NCBI GenBank assembly: GCA_963575745.1
Contig: CAUYUJ010012803.1
Coordinates: 307,659 to 371,658 of the forward strand
Direction of reading: 5' to 3'
DNA length: 64,000 nucleotides
Source of the DNA: Prorocentrum cordatum
Taxonomy: Eukaryota > Sar > Dinophyceae > Prorocentrales > Prorocentraceae
Shown here: piece after piece, positions 29,906-40,227 of the stretch
How positions within the stretch are numbered: position 1 is the first letter of the stretch
How the letters are laid out: each line of letters starts with the position of its first letter
Position numbers and translations under genes: made by a program
Notes under the pieces: generated by a model
The model's database searches: none
What the model saw: the letters and a program-made list of their open reading frames with translations, nothing else
What the model was told of the DNA's origin: nothing

Positions 29906-30599
29906 GGCCTCTGCTTCTCGTTGTCGGCCTCGCGGGGCCATGTGGCCAGGCCTCGGAGCTGGGCCCACGAGGTGGTCGAGGTGTCTGTGGCCCGTGTCGA
30001 CGAAGAAATCGAGGCGTCCGATGTCTGGGAACCAAGCGGTGTGGCAAAATAGCAGAGAAAAGTCTGACTAGCCAAATCGGCTGCGGGCGGTGAGAGGCAG
30101 GATGGTAGGAGATGATTTGGGGGGGCTCGTGGGTTGGATGGGTTCGCGGGCGGTCCAGCAGTCGTCTGTAGGGGTAGGGAGGGTACAAGGCGAGGCGGGG
30201 GGGGGGTGAGGAAGAAGAAGCGGGTGTGGTGCAGTCTTGGATGCTTTCGGGTCTCTCCGAGTTTGTTCATTGACGTGTCCACATACGCCAATGTGTCGTA
30301 GACGCCGAACGGAGTGTCCTCGGGTTCGTCCGAGTTCTGTTTGTTGAGTGCTCGGTGCTCTGAAAGGAGCCCGGGGCCCAGAGCAGAGTTCTGGGCGCTC
30401 CTGGGCAACCTTAGGGGCTTCTGGGCGGATCGCGGAGCTTTGCTGCAGGCCACGGGACTGTGATTGGGGTGCACACTTCCAACATGGCTCGAGGTGGTCT
30501 CAGGGCCCATCCTGGGCTGTCTCGGAGCAAGACCAGATGGCGAGACCACAGAGCAACGCCGAACTGATGCTCGACTGTTCAAAACTTCTTGTCTTTCGT
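29906..30599. other. Unassigned non-coding sequence
   Basis: No domain-bearing frame. G-rich GGCGAGGCGGGGGGGGGG at 30187-30207. The last 30 bp (TTCAAAACTTCTTGTCTTTC) resemble the SatB boundary motif. Confidence 0.4.
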
Positions 30600-30890
30600 A
30601 CTCGGCCCTAAGAGGGCCCAAGACGGCCCACGGGGCCTCCAAGATCGCTCCAAGACGGCCTCCAGGCCCCGAAGCTGGGCCCACGAGGCCCTCAAGATGG
30701 CCCCGATACGGGGCCCAAGAGAGGGAGCACAAGCTGTCAGTGGAGCCCTGGACCCCAAAATGACCTGCGACATCGCAGGCGCGCCCCCAAGAGGCCCCTG
30801 GAGGTCCCCACGATGCCCACCGTGGACCTCGCGAGGCCTCCGACAGAACCCAGAGGAGGCGTCCCGACAGATCCCGAGGGGCATGGGCCA
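30600..30890. repeat. SatB satellite block
   Basis: CCAAGACGGCCCACGGGGCC, CCAAGATCGCTCC and CTCAAGATGGCCCC units following a TCGGCCCTAAGAGGG boundary. Confidence 0.75.
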
Positions 30891-30927
30891 CGCACGGCAT
30901 GGGCCCGACAGAACCCAGAGGAGGCGC

Positions 30928-31055
30928 CCTCCTCCCCCCCTCCCCCTCTTCCTCCTCCTCCTCCTCCTCCTCCTCCTCCGCCTCCTCCTCCTCCTCCTGC
31001 TGCTCCTCCTCCTCCTCCTCCTCCTCCTCCTCCTCCTCCTCCTCCTCCTCCTCTC
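30928..31055. repeat. CTC array
   Basis: (CTC)n with CGC and TGC variants, 140 bp from an oppositely oriented GGA array. Confidence 0.93.
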
Positions 31056-31194
31056 CCAGAGGGGCCTCTTGTCCACAACCCAGGCACGGTGGCGGCGTGG
31101 GCCGAGAGAGCCACTGGGCCACTTGCCCCCCAGCACTTGCCCCCCCGGGGACAGGCTCGGAGCCGAGGGCTCGCTCCTCGTGCCAACAACAGGG

Positions 31195-31455
31195 GGAGGA
31201 GGAGGGAGGAGGAGGAGGAGGGGAGGAGGAGGAGGGAGGAGGGGAGGAGGAGGAGGAGGAGAGGAGGAGGGAGGAGGAGGAGAGGAGGAGGAGGAGGAGG
31301 AGGAGGAGGAGGAGGAGGGAGGAGGAGGAGGAGGGGGAGGAGGAGGGGGAGGGGGAGGAGGAGGAGGAGGAGGAGGAGGAGGAGGAGGAGGAGGAGGAGG
31401 AGGAGGAGGAGGAGGAGGAGGAGGAGGAGGAGGGGGAGGGGGGAGGAGGAGGGCG
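31195..31455. repeat. GGA array
   Basis: (GGA)n with GGGA interruptions, near pure at 31365-31430. Together with 30928-31055 it makes an inverted pair of arrays separated by 140 bp. Confidence 0.95.
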
Positions 31456-31654
31456 CCTCGCGGGCGCCCGCGTTCGCTGGCTGGGACCTCCGGGCTGTCG
31501 GCCGGTGGGCCGCCGCGGGCCTCCGTGGGCGCCGCGCGTGCGCCACGGGGGGTGCGCCGGCGGTGCCCTCGAGGTGTCTCGGTCGTCGGGGGCTCGTGGC
31601 CACCTCGCGGCCGCCGCGGTCGTTGGACAGATGGTGCTCCAGGCGCAGATGGTG

Positions 31655-32055
31655 CGACCCAAACTGCACCTTACTCACTGCACCGTATTGATCGGATCAT
31701 GCGGCATGATCCCCCCCGTAGGTTTGACCGCATCGATTGCACCACATGGATTGCACCTCCAAGGTGGTCCACATAGTCTGCGCCACGAGGACTGCGCCAT
31801 ACGGAGCACACATGGCGCAACACATATCACACCACTTTGGTCGTACCGCAAAGGCTGCATCATATAGATCACGAACATATTGCACCAAGTAGGTTGCTCA
31901 ACATACACATTGCACCACACTGATTGCACCACAACGGTTGCTCCACTATTGCTGCACAACAGATAATGCATCACACTCAGATTGCACCACGTGAATTACA
32001 AGCCATGGGCTGCATGGATTTGGTTTCAACACAATCGAGTTGCACCGTGTCGACT
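31655..32055. repeat. Degenerate ATTGCACCACA tandem repeat
   Basis: Loose units of 18-22 bp around ATTGCACCACATGG, TTGCTCCAC and TTGCACC. ATTGCACCA words also mark the foldback at 40228-40478, but no direct homology is clear. Confidence 0.6.
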
Positions 32056-32562
32056 GCTCCGATAATGCCAGGACCTCCTGTTTGAAGTCCATCGTCGTGC
32101 GGCGTTGGACCTTCCAACAGCACATGTCTGGCTGCATACACCTTCCTGTGAGCTCGTGTCGGGGCTCCTCGCAAGATCAGCCCCCGCGACTCAGGCACGT
32201 AGTGGCTTACACTCGAGCCATCGGTGATCGTAAGCACTGAGAACAGATATTGACCATATCATTTGGGACGGCGATGCATCAGTTCACTGCTCATGGGCGA
32301 TGCCGCCTCTTCTGGTGCAGCAGCTGAAACGCTCAAGTCGAACCGACTCAGTAAACACAAAAGGAAGCTCAAACGTGACAGCACGTTCGATCTCCAGGCC
32401 TTTTAAGTCTCTGCAGTTGTCCTAAGGCGAGTGCGTAACTGCTCTGCAAGCGGAGCTTTAGACAAGCTCCAATGCCACACGGTGTCCGCCGCGGTGCCGC
32501 AAGGCGCTCCGGGCACCGCGCGGAACACCCCCGCACATTCGGATCACCAACGACGCAAAGAC
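32056..32562. other. Unassigned sequence with a small basic frame
   Basis: ATG at 32293 opens 37 codons on the plus strand (MGDAASSGAAAETLKSNRLS, then a KHKRKLKR basic stretch, stop at 32404-32406). Composition is protein-like, but nothing else supports expression. The rest shows no repeat or gene. Confidence 0.25.
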
Positions 32563-32735
32563 TTGTCTCCCTCCTCCTCCATCATCCTCCCTCCTCCTCC
32601 TCCTCCTCCTCCTCCTCCTCCTCCTCCTCCTCCTCCTCCTCCTCCTCCTCCTCCTCCTCCTCCTCCTCCCCCTGCTCCTCCTGCTGCTGCTCCTCCTCCT
32701 CCTCCTTCTTCCCCTCCTATATTATCCCCCTCCTC
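32563..32735. repeat. CTC array
   Basis: (CTC)n near pure at 32590-32668, then TGCTGCTGC and CTTCTTCC variants. Confidence 0.95.
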
Positions 32736-32971
32736 CTCTCTCCTTCAGAATCACAGAACTGCTGGGCGCTGCGGAAGTGCGCCGCGTGATTTTTCTGGGG
32801 GAATGGGAGCTCGATTCGGACTTGAAGCTCCCGGGGCTCAGCTGGGCCTCGCTCGGCCTCTCGGGCCGTCTGGAAGCCCATGGGGGTGGGCCTGCGCGGC
32901 CGCAGACGTCCTCGAAGCACGTCGCATGACCTAACAACGTGTCGCTAGAATTTTCTCATGGCCGTGGCAGA

Positions 32972-33165
32972 ATGAAGGGGCCCTGGGACTCACCAATAAA
33001 TAAGACACAAATCACAGGATTCCCAATGTTTTCCCATATTTTCTTTGTTTTTGTCTTCCCATCACCTTCCCATATTTTCCTATATTTTCCAGGGAATCGA
33101 CGATCCATTGTGTCTGTGTTTTTTCCCCTCCTGTATGGAGGACCACAGCAGGGGCCCCCTCGTAA
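32972..33165. repeat. Dispersed repeat R190, copy 1
   Basis: GGGGCCCTGGGAC at one end and TTGTGTCTGTGTTTTT-CCCCTCCTG at the other, with AT-rich TTTGTTTTTGTCTTCCC and TTCCCATATTTTC inside. The same block, in either orientation, is at 35125-35295 and 38572-38735. Confidence 0.75.
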
Positions 33166-33255
33166 GGGCGTGGAGCCCAAGACCGCCCAGTCCGGAAACG
33201 GCCTGGCCGCCGCTCCGCCGGAGACTTCCTCACAACTTATTCCGGAATCGTTGGG

Positions 33256-33330
33256 CAGGAGGAGGAGGAAAAGAAGGAGGAGGAGGGGGGGGAGGAGGAG
33301 GAGGCGGAGGAAGAGGAGGAGGAGGCGTCA
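33256..33330. repeat. GGA array
   Basis: (GGA)n with AAG and CGG variants. Another short run is at 33619-33656. Confidence 0.9.
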
Positions 33331-34320
33331 TGGAGGGCGACTAATGAGGGGGGAAGATGGACGACAGGTGCACCCCTCGGGCCCCAAAGCCCCCCGCTTG
33401 GGCCCCAGAGGGTCCCTCTGGAGGCCCCGGAGGGCTTCTTTTCTGCAGCCCTCGCTGGGCCCCCATCCATCGCCCCCGAGTGCGCGACGCCTCAATCGTG
33501 CTGTCGCCTCAGGAGCTGGCTACACCATCGGTCTGATGCCCACGGCCGTGCTCTCCAACCCTGTGTCCCCACAGAGCCGACATCCTGCTCCTCGCCCCGC
33601 CTCTTCACACCTGCTACCAGAAGGAGGAGGAGGAGGAGGAGGAGGAGGAGGAGAGGAAGGGTGCTCTGCTGGGGTACTTTTTTGCGGCGCAGCTCCGGCC
33701 CTCGACAATCTTGGCATCGTGAGGCCCTGGGCGCCACCGCCCAGGGTTCTGGTGCCCCGCGCTGCCGGGACGGCAGGCGGAGGAGTTGTCCTCTTGGCTT
33801 CCACGGCAGCTCCTCCAACAATCCTGGCTCCTGCAGAGCGGGAGCTGCAGGGCAGTGCTCAGACGACTGCCTCGCGTGTGGAGTCGGCCTGAGCCCTCTG
33901 AGAGAGAACCACAAAACTGGCCCCATCCACCTCTTCCTGCCCAAGTGTGGCTCTCACCCGCGGACAGGGAGTCCTTGGGCTCCTCCAGGGCCCCAGGAGG
34001 GGCAAGCTCTCCTTCAGATGGTGGGTCGCCAATGTACGAGGGCGGAGAAGTGAGTAGCAGGATGAGTCGGAAGATGAGGGAGAAGAGGGAGGAGGGCGGG
34101 CGGTGCAGGGTGCAGACGTCGCTGGGCGGCTCCTCTGGCAAACTGCCATGTTTTTGGGGACCGCCGCACATTCGCATTGACGCGCTCTCGCACTGAGGGA
34201 ACGGATGCGCAGGAGAGCAGGAAGACAAGCGAAGCGCGACGGATCTGAGCATCGCCCGGCGCAGTTGCATTACTCGAGCTCTCAACTTTTCTATATTGGC
34301 GACGTCCAAGACTAGAGGAG
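33331..34320. other. Unassigned sequence, frames unconvincing
   Basis: A 231-codon minus frame (33614-34309; MDVANIEKLRARVMQLRRAM, hydrophobic LFSLIFRLILLLTS near 80-95) stays open but shows no domain, and its C-terminus runs into a GGA tract read as Ser. Overlapping frames on the same strand are equally long. I do not call a gene. Confidence 0.3.
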
Positions 34321-34324
34321 CATA

Positions 34325-34460
34325 TCAACTTTCGGAAGTCCGTGCGGGTTTCTTGCATCGGCGCTGGAACCCCGTCGCTGGCGCGCGGAGCGCGCGACAA
34401 AGGGGGCCAGCACCGATCCCAAGAACTCCGCGCGGAACTCCACGAGTTTGTGCTCCTGCC
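34325..34460. mobile_element. MITE-F copy 3
   Basis: GTCCGTGCGGGTTTCTTGCA to CCAAGAACTCCGCGCGGAAC around the hairpin CGCTGGCGCGCGGAGCGCG. The outer AT-rich ends have diverged. Confidence 0.65.
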
Positions 34461-34705
34461 GCGGTGCTTCCTCGAAGGACCGCCCCCACCAGTGTGCTCC
34501 CGATGCTGCCCCCGCGGGCCCCCCACGCGGCCCTCAGGAGGGACCCCCCCCGGAGCGGAGCTGGAGATGACTGCAAGGGGGCCCCGCGCCCCGATGTGGC
34601 CCCCGAGGCCGCCAGCACGACCCCCGGGGAGGCCAGGAGATCCACCCCTATGGGAGGGCCCGGAAGACCTCCGGGAGGAGAGGCCCCCAGGAGGTCCCAA
34701 CACAA
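34461..34705. other. GC-rich non-coding sequence
   Basis: GGCCCCCGAGGCCGCC-like sequence. 34640-34700 resembles the MITE-G/SatB style but is not assignable. Confidence 0.35.
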
Positions 34706-34901
34706 TCGGGTCGGGCGAAAGGGGGGGAGAGCAACAGGGGGGGTTTGAGAGTCGGCTCACGTGGCTGATTTTCCCGGCGCCTCCCGGCGCCAGAGGCGGC
34801 TATGTATCGAGGAATGGGCCCCTCGGTGAGGCCGAAACCAGCTGCATGCAGCAAATTTCGTAACCCCCCCTTTCCCAATCCCCCCCTTTCGCCCGGCCCG
34901 A
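34706..34901. mobile_element. MITE-J copy 2
   Basis: TCGGGTCGGGCGAAAGG to CTTTCGCCCGGCCCGA, bounded by the exact 5-bp repeat CACAA (34701-34705 and 34902-34906). Interior GCTCACGTGGCTGATTTTCC and GAAACCAGCTGCATGCAG as in 7004-7207. Confidence 0.85.
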
Positions 34902-34906
34902 CACAA

Positions 34907-35124
34907 GTAGAAAAAGAACGATGTGGCCCCAAAAGGTCCCAGCACAAGGGGCTCCCAATACTTCCCAGCGGATCCCCCCGCACGGCCTCCAGGAGGAGCC
35001 CCCTCTCCCAGAGCGGAGCTCGAGACGACGGCCGGGACCCCAGCGCCCCAGCGCGTGGCTTCCGAGGCTGCCAGCATCTTCCCCCCGGGAGGCCAGAAGA
35101 TCCCCCCCTTTCGAGGGCCGGGGA
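34907..35124. other. GC-rich non-coding sequence
   Basis: No element or gene recognised. Confidence 0.35.
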
Positions 35125-35295
35125 GACTGAATGGGGCCCTGGGACACACAAATAGATACACACACAAAGAACAGGATCCCCCATATCTTCGTATATCTTC
35201 TTGGCTTTTGTCTTTCCCCCCACTTCCCAAATCTTCCCATATGTTCTGGGGAATCCAGGATGAATTGTGTCTGTGTGCTTCTCTTCCTCCTGAGA
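35125..35295. repeat. Dispersed repeat R190, copy 2
   Basis: GGGGCCCTGGGACACACAAA, GGCTTTTGTCTTTCCCCCC, CTTCCCATATGTTCTGGGG and TTGTGTCTGTGTGC align with 32972-33165. Confidence 0.75.
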
Positions 35296-35554
35296 GACAT
35301 CCGGGACAAGTGGCCCCCAGAAGCTCTCCCAACACTTTTTGCGTCGGCGGCCAGGCGAGGCGGAGCGGCTGCGCCGGCGGCAGAGCCAACTCAAGGGGGG
35401 GCGCCGTGGTGGCGCGTGCAAGGGAAATGGGGCAGGACAGGGAGGGCGGCCGAAGGAGGGGGGGAAGAGGAGCGAAGGCCGCTCAGGAGGACGGGTCAAG
35501 CCTGGGGCGTGTGGCGCGGCCGGCCCCGCCAGCGGGGCCCAGAAGGTCCCAAGA

Positions 35555-35622
35555 TAAGCAGAAGAAGACGAAGAAGAAGACGAAGAAGAAGACGAAGAAG
35601 AAGGAGAAGAAGAAGAAAAAGC
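35555..35622. repeat. AGA/AGC purine tract
   Basis: (GAAGAAGAC)n, then (GAAGAAG)n. Non-coding. Confidence 0.85.
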
Positions 35623-36227
35623 GCCATACACACAATTGTCTATGGCGCTCCGCGCGGAGGGGAGCGCAAAAGCCGATGTCTGTGGCCTTGGTGTTCCTTC
35701 TTCGAGCAAGGCCTCCAGGACCATACACCCCGAGAAGCCCCCAGAAAGGCTCAGAGTCGATCTCGAAGCCCCTCCCAGACACCACCCTGACCTGCTCTGC
35801 TGGGGGCGCCCCGCCGTGGCCGCGAGCAGGTGCAGAAACGACGACGTCCACAGTCGAAATATCTACAGTCGGACCTAGGCCAGAAAAACATCCCTCAAGA
35901 ACACGAGACCCTCCGCTGGCCAAACCAGAGAGCACATCCAAGAGTTCCTCCCCAGGGTGCACAAGAACACCCAGCAAACGCGACGAACTCTAGGGTACCC
36001 TCCCCGAACCGACCTCGATCTTATACCTCGGTCCGATTGTAGTGAGGGACGGGCGGTAGGATCGCAAGGGCCTTTGACGACGAAGCTGGCACTCTTTGGG
36101 CGGCGGACTGCCAACACCCTGAAGGGCTGGCCGGTGAAAACCGCGAAGGACGGGCCGCAGAGGAAGGGATGTAAGGGCACCCGAAGGACATCCGTGAGTC
36201 CTTGATATGAACTTTAAATGAAAGCAT
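35623..36227. other. Unassigned sequence with a MITE-F fragment
   Basis: 35625-35665 holds a single MITE-F arm (GCCATACACACAATTG, then ATGGCGCTCCGCGCGGA). The remainder has no gene. Confidence 0.4.
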
Positions 36228-36372
36228 CAGCGTTCGAGATACGTGCTGAACTCTTCGATCGGCGCTTGCCTCCCCTCCATGGTGCGCGGAGCGCGCCAAG
36301 GGCGGCACCAGAAAAGCCAGCGGAGATCCAACACATCCGCGCGGGCCTCCGAAACTGTTAACATGTTTATAC
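36228..36372. mobile_element. MITE-F copy 4
   Basis: Centre CCATGGTGCGCGGAGCGCGCC with flanks TCGATCGGCGCTTGCC and CAGCGGAGATCC-AACACATCCGCGCGG. The outer ends are diverged. Confidence 0.6.
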
Positions 36373-36847
36373 AGGTTGATACTCCCGAGCCCCGGGGAGG
36401 CCACTAGCAACCAAACTAACGCCCAGAAACCTCGACCCTCGACCCTGGCACACCGGGCCACGAGCCTCGAGCCTCGAACGTTGATCCTCGGGCCGCGGTC
36501 CTCGAGCCTTGATCTGGACAGCCTCATACCCCCTGGGAAACCTTTGCCTCCCTGGCCGACCTACCTCCCCCTACAAAGGTGGGGATGGGTGCCCCCTTCT
36601 AGGTTTCTCAGCACGCACCCCCACCAAGGGGGGGCACGCTGGGAGAGCGACCTCGCCCCCTACTCCCTGGAGGGAAGGCCTGGCGGCGCGCACAACGGGG
36701 GTATGGGCGAGGGGCCCAAGGGCTTCTCAGGAGGAGGCTGTGTTTCGTAGAAGGCGCGGGCCTTACATCTACAGACGATGCCCAGGCCCTCTGGGAAGAA
36801 GCCTCCCTCTAAGGCGCTTCCCCCCCTCCCCCTACAGTCAACCCGTA
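36373..36847. other. Unassigned GC-rich sequence
   Basis: 36430-36520 has several CTCGAGCCTCGA/CGACCCTCGACC words. No gene. Confidence 0.4.
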
Positions 36848-36965
36848 TAGAAAGAATGCGCGGTGAGGATGCAAGGGCCTTGGAAGACCATGCAGAGGCT
36901 CTTCGAGCGTGGCAGGCCATCGAAGAAGGTTGACGATGGGCCGACGATGACCGAAGAAGCAAAGA
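36848..36965. repeat. Dispersed repeat R115, copy 2
   Basis: GGATGCAAGGGCCTTGGAAG, TCTTCGAGCGTGG and GATGGGCCGACGATG align with 1515-1632 and 41938-42055. Confidence 0.65.
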
Positions 36966-36994
36966 ATTGAGCAAAGACCGACCGTCATGGCAAT

Positions 36995-37166
36995 CCTGTA
37001 GGCCTACCACGACATGTTCTTAGCGCTGACAATGTTCTGAGAAACACCGAATTCTTAAAACATCTAACCGATGTACGATGTCAACGCAAGCTCAACAAAA
37101 CATATTCCAAGAACATTCCAGGCAAACCGCACGAGGTCCTCAGAACACCCTTTGGTGGACCTGCAA
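36995..37166. mobile_element. MITE-H copy 1
   Basis: Left CCTGTAGGCCTACCACGACA; right GTGGACCTGCAAG, inverted but diverged. GTTCTGAGAA and GTCCTCAGAACA lie inside. Copies: 42331-42505 and 57540-57994. Confidence 0.65.
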
Positions 37167-37638
37167 GCAAGTCAGTTCGCTTCTCCACTGCTCCAAGGAT
37201 GCAAGGGCACCCCTGGGAAACCGATCCTGCTTACGCACTCTGCGGGTGGACTGTATGAACCCCTCTGCGCGTTACGAGCGCTCGCGCAGTGCATTCGAGC
37301 AGGAGATCGACGATGGAGTTGATTCACCCCAGTGTTGACACTTTCGTTAGATCTGCGACGATATCTACAAACCTTGTACTCATTATTCGTAGATTAATGA
37401 GACGAACAATTCATATTGGTGCGAATCAATTCTGCAGTTGATCTCCTCCTACTCGATGCATGCTTTGGAAGCCCATGGAAATCCACGCGCGCGTGAGCAT
37501 TTGCTCCCCGCTCCTGAAAAAGGCCCCTCCCTCCAGGACCCGCCCCATCGCTACGCCGAACCGGGGATACAAGAGCAACACGCGCCAAAACCTGTAGGGA
37601 GGAGGCATGGGGAAGGGTAAGGCGATGACGGCGCTATA
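37167..37638. other. Unassigned sequence
   Basis: No array, inverted element or gene recognised. Confidence 0.4.
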
Positions 37639-37826
37639 TCGGGGGCGGCCAAGAGGGGGGGGTCCAAGAGAGGGTGCGCAAATCATGGCTGGCGGCACGT
37701 GCGCGGTCCAGTGGGGGGTCAAAGATTGAATGAAATAAGATGTGGCGCTACGAAATCTGAAGAACGATCATGGCCACGCAGTGAAATCCCCCCCCTAGTC
37801 ATCACCCCCCTTCTTGGCCGCCCTGG
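37639..37826. mobile_element. MITE-B copy c
   Basis: TCGGGGGCGGCCAAGAGG to TTCTTGGCCGCCCTGG, with exact 5-bp CTATA on both sides (37634-37638, 37827-37831). The most diverged member; GCGCAAATCATGGCTGG is another empty MITE-C site. Confidence 0.8.
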
Positions 37827-38202
37827 CTATAGGTATGGGCGCGAACTGTCGAACCCCGAGGGGGGCTACCATTCGAGCGGGGACACCCCATCGCGGGAGG
37901 GGGGGCATAACATACACACGCAGGCCAAAGGATTTTCCTCTTGAGCCCCAAATGTCGGAAGCGACGTGTCGTTAAAGTGAGAAGATACATGTGCCCCCCG
38001 CCTCGTGCCTCTTCCCTCCTCCTTCCCCTCTCCATCCTGGGAAGGACCCCCCCCTCTCCCCCGTAGATTGGATTCCCGGAACATGAATGAATCCATTGTT
38101 CTTTTTTCATACATGGGTCGTTGGACCCGCGCACAACAGAAATGGGATCCACGACACCACCCGAAAAAGGATCCAATTGGATCCCTCGGTGTTCTCATTG
38201 GG
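37827..38202. other. Unassigned sequence with a possible spliced-leader-like word
   Basis: On the minus strand, 37957-37917 reads CGACATTTGGGGCTCAAG followed by AGGAAAATCCTTTGG. It aligns with 61660-61621 (33 of 40 positions). See findings. No gene in either flank. Confidence 0.3.
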
Positions 38203-38426
38203 CGCCCGAGTTATCCGGGGTAACTCGGGCCCGGGGCATCTCGGGTTCGGATTCCCGAAAAACGAACCCGAGTTAGCCCTGACCCGAATTATCCCTGATG
38301 ATTTGGGCTCTGGACGCCCGAATTATCTGGGGTAACTCGGGCCCGGGGCAACTCGGGTTCGGATTCCCGAAAAACGAACCCGAGTTAGCCCTGACCCGAG
38401 TTACCCCTGATGACTCGGGTCTCTGA
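38203..38426. repeat. 112-bp tandem duplication
   Basis: Two units (38203-38314, 38315-38426), about 95% alike. Each contains the hairpin CTCGGGTTCG...CGAACCCGAG and the palindrome GGTAACTCGGGCCCGGGGC. Confidence 0.9.
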
Positions 38427-38571
38427 TCTCATACTTTTAATCCAAGGGAGAAAACTGTCGGCCTGGGGATGTCACGACACCCGCACGCCCTGCCGCGTGG
38501 GTCCAGCACCACAGGACAGTGGTGCTGGACGCACTGCGGCAGTGCCAGGGTTGCACGTGTAGAGGGGGGCG
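38427..38571. other. Unassigned sequence
   Basis: Inverted words GTGGGTCCAGCACCACAGG and CAGTGGTGCTGGACGCAC near 38497-38533 form a short hairpin. No gene. Confidence 0.4.
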
Positions 38572-38735
38572 ATACTCAGGAGGGGAAAAACACACAGACA
38601 CAATTAATCGTCGATTCTCAGATAATATGGGTAACTATGGGAAGTGGGGGAAAGACAAAAACGCAGAAGGTATTGGAAAAGATTGGGAATATGTTTATTT
38701 GTGTCTATTTATGCGTGTGTCCCAGGGCCCCTTCA
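38572..38735. repeat. Dispersed repeat R190, copy 3 (reverse orientation)
   Basis: Starts GAGGGGAAAAACACACAGAC and ends GTGTGTCCCAGGGCCCC, the reverse complement layout of the copies at 33.0 and 35.1 kb. Confidence 0.75.
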
Positions 38736-38839
38736 GTTACGTTATGGGGGCGATGATAGGGGGGAGGGGGGGGGGCATAACGCGCGTTATGGCCCAGAGG
38801 GCAATCGAGAAACGATGTCCAGCACACACACATACACAC

Positions 38840-38992
38840 GGGTCCTGGAACATATCCCTATCCCTATGCTGGGCATCTCCTCATCACGATGCCAATCTTA
38901 GGGATTCCCTCAGTTTTTTCAGGGCGAATCCCTAAGATTGCTATCGCCTTTTGGCGTGTCAGTCTTAGGGATAGGTATAAGTTCGAGGCTGG
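38840..38992. mobile_element. MITE-D copy 3
   Basis: GGAACATATCCCTATCCC, CAATCTTAGGGATTCCC, GAATCCCTAAGATTG and GTTCGAGGCTGG match 9309-9460 at nearly every position. The outermost left bases are altered. Confidence 0.82.
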
Positions 38993-39322
38993 TGAACACA
39001 CTCAAGTAGCCCCCTCCGAAGAATTCCAGCCCGAGAAATCTGGGGGTCACGCAGGCTAGGCAACGACTCCTGACAGGTCATCGTAAGAACGATCAAAATT
39101 TATAAACCCCGCTCAGGGAGCCACTGCGCCGCATCAGGCTGGATCCGGCCCGGGATTAAACAGGATTCGACAAGAGTCAAGCGATTCAGCCGTATCAGGC
39201 GGGACTGCACCGGATTAGGCTTGTGGTCGACCACGGATCTACCAGCGCCGATACCGAATCGAACCTTCCAGGAGCTGCATCCGAATCTGCAGGCATCGTG
39301 CCACCATCAGGAACGCATGGCA
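38993..39322. other. Unassigned sequence
   Basis: Contains loosely repeated GGATTCGAC, GGATTAAACAGGATTCG and CCGGATTAGGC words. No gene. Confidence 0.4.
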
Positions 39323-39491
39323 TTAAGTCGGGCGTGTCCCCGTCAAGGGGGATGTTCGACGCATTTTTTTTAATATATATATATATAATAAAAAAACTTA
39401 TTCCAACATGGTCGAACAATGCAAAAACATGTTCCCAGACTATTTTACTATTTTTGAATATTCCCCCTGTCAAGGGACAGGCCCGACTTAC
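39323..39491. mobile_element. MITE-A copy 3
   Basis: TTAAGTCGGGCGTGTCCCC to GGGACAGGCCCGACTTAC, with the direct repeat GCATGGCA on both sides (39315-39322, 39492-39499; identity extends two bases further out on the left side of each). Centre AT-rich with TATATATA. Confidence 0.88.
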
Positions 39492-39784
39492 GCATGGCAA
39501 GGAACGATGGGGGCTCTTCGGGCCACGGTGGGCCCAGGACACCCACCGGCTCGGACACGCGACTCCCAGGGAGGGCCCGAGAGCCCGAGGCCACAGAGGC
39601 CCTCACCCTCAGCGTCGTGACGGCAGGCCCGCGTGCTGGCTGCCGCAGAAGGAGGCAACGACGCCACAGACACACGAACTTTTGGCGCTCCGCTCGGGGC
39701 GTCCCAAAGCCTAGACGTTCCGTTCGAAGGCCATTAGACATGTGCATTTGTTTTTTGGTTGTTATCCCTCTCTCCCTATATTTA
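39492..39784. mobile_element. MITE-F fragment in unassigned sequence
   Basis: 39660-39755 has GACGCCACAGACACACGAAC, TTTTGGCGCTCCGCTCGG and TTAGACATGTGCA, a partial MITE-F. Before it the sequence is unassigned GC-rich DNA. Confidence 0.45.
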
Positions 39785-39905
39785 TATATATATGTACATA
39801 TATATATATATATATATGTTTATTTCTCTCTCTCTGTCTCTCTCTTTTCTGTCTCTCTCTTTCTCTCTCTCTCTCTTGTTTTCTCTCTCTCTCTCTCTCT
39901 GCTCA
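39785..39905. repeat. TA run followed by TC run
   Basis: (TA)n with GTAC at 39785-39825, then (TCTC)n with TGTC and TTTC variants to 39902. Confidence 0.92.
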
Positions 39906-40128
39906 TAGCGCTTTTGCTTCCTCGAGCCCGCGCGTCTGGGCCGCGGGCCCGCGTGCTGGCTGCCGGCGCACGGCGGCACCCTCTCGCGGGCGGGGGCCGC
40001 GGGGGCGGGGCGGGCCTGCGCCATGCGCGCCACCTGCGGCCACACGGGCGGCGCCTCGCGCCGGCGGTGGGGCGGGCGGGCGCGGGGGCACCGCGTCACG
40101 GTGGGGGGGGGGCGACCCAAAAACCTTC

Positions 40129-40222
40129 GTCCTCCTCCTCCTCCTCCTCCTTCTCCTCCTCCTCCTCCTCCTCCTTCTCCTCCATTCTCCTCCTCCTCCA
40201 TTCTCCTCCTCCTTCTCCTGGG
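40129..40222. repeat. CTC array
   Basis: (CTC)n with CTTCTCC and CCATTCTCC interruptions. Confidence 0.93.
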
Positions 40223-40227
40223 GGGGA

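Noticed and set aside
29359-31662. 767-codon minus frame across 29.4-31.7 kb
   Set aside because: Ser/Glu/Pro runs from CTC and GGA arrays joined by unrelated sequence; no domain.
33614-34309. 231-codon minus frame with a hydrophobic stretch, possible membrane protein
   Set aside because: Overlapping frames are equally long, and the C-terminus is a GGA tract read as Ser.
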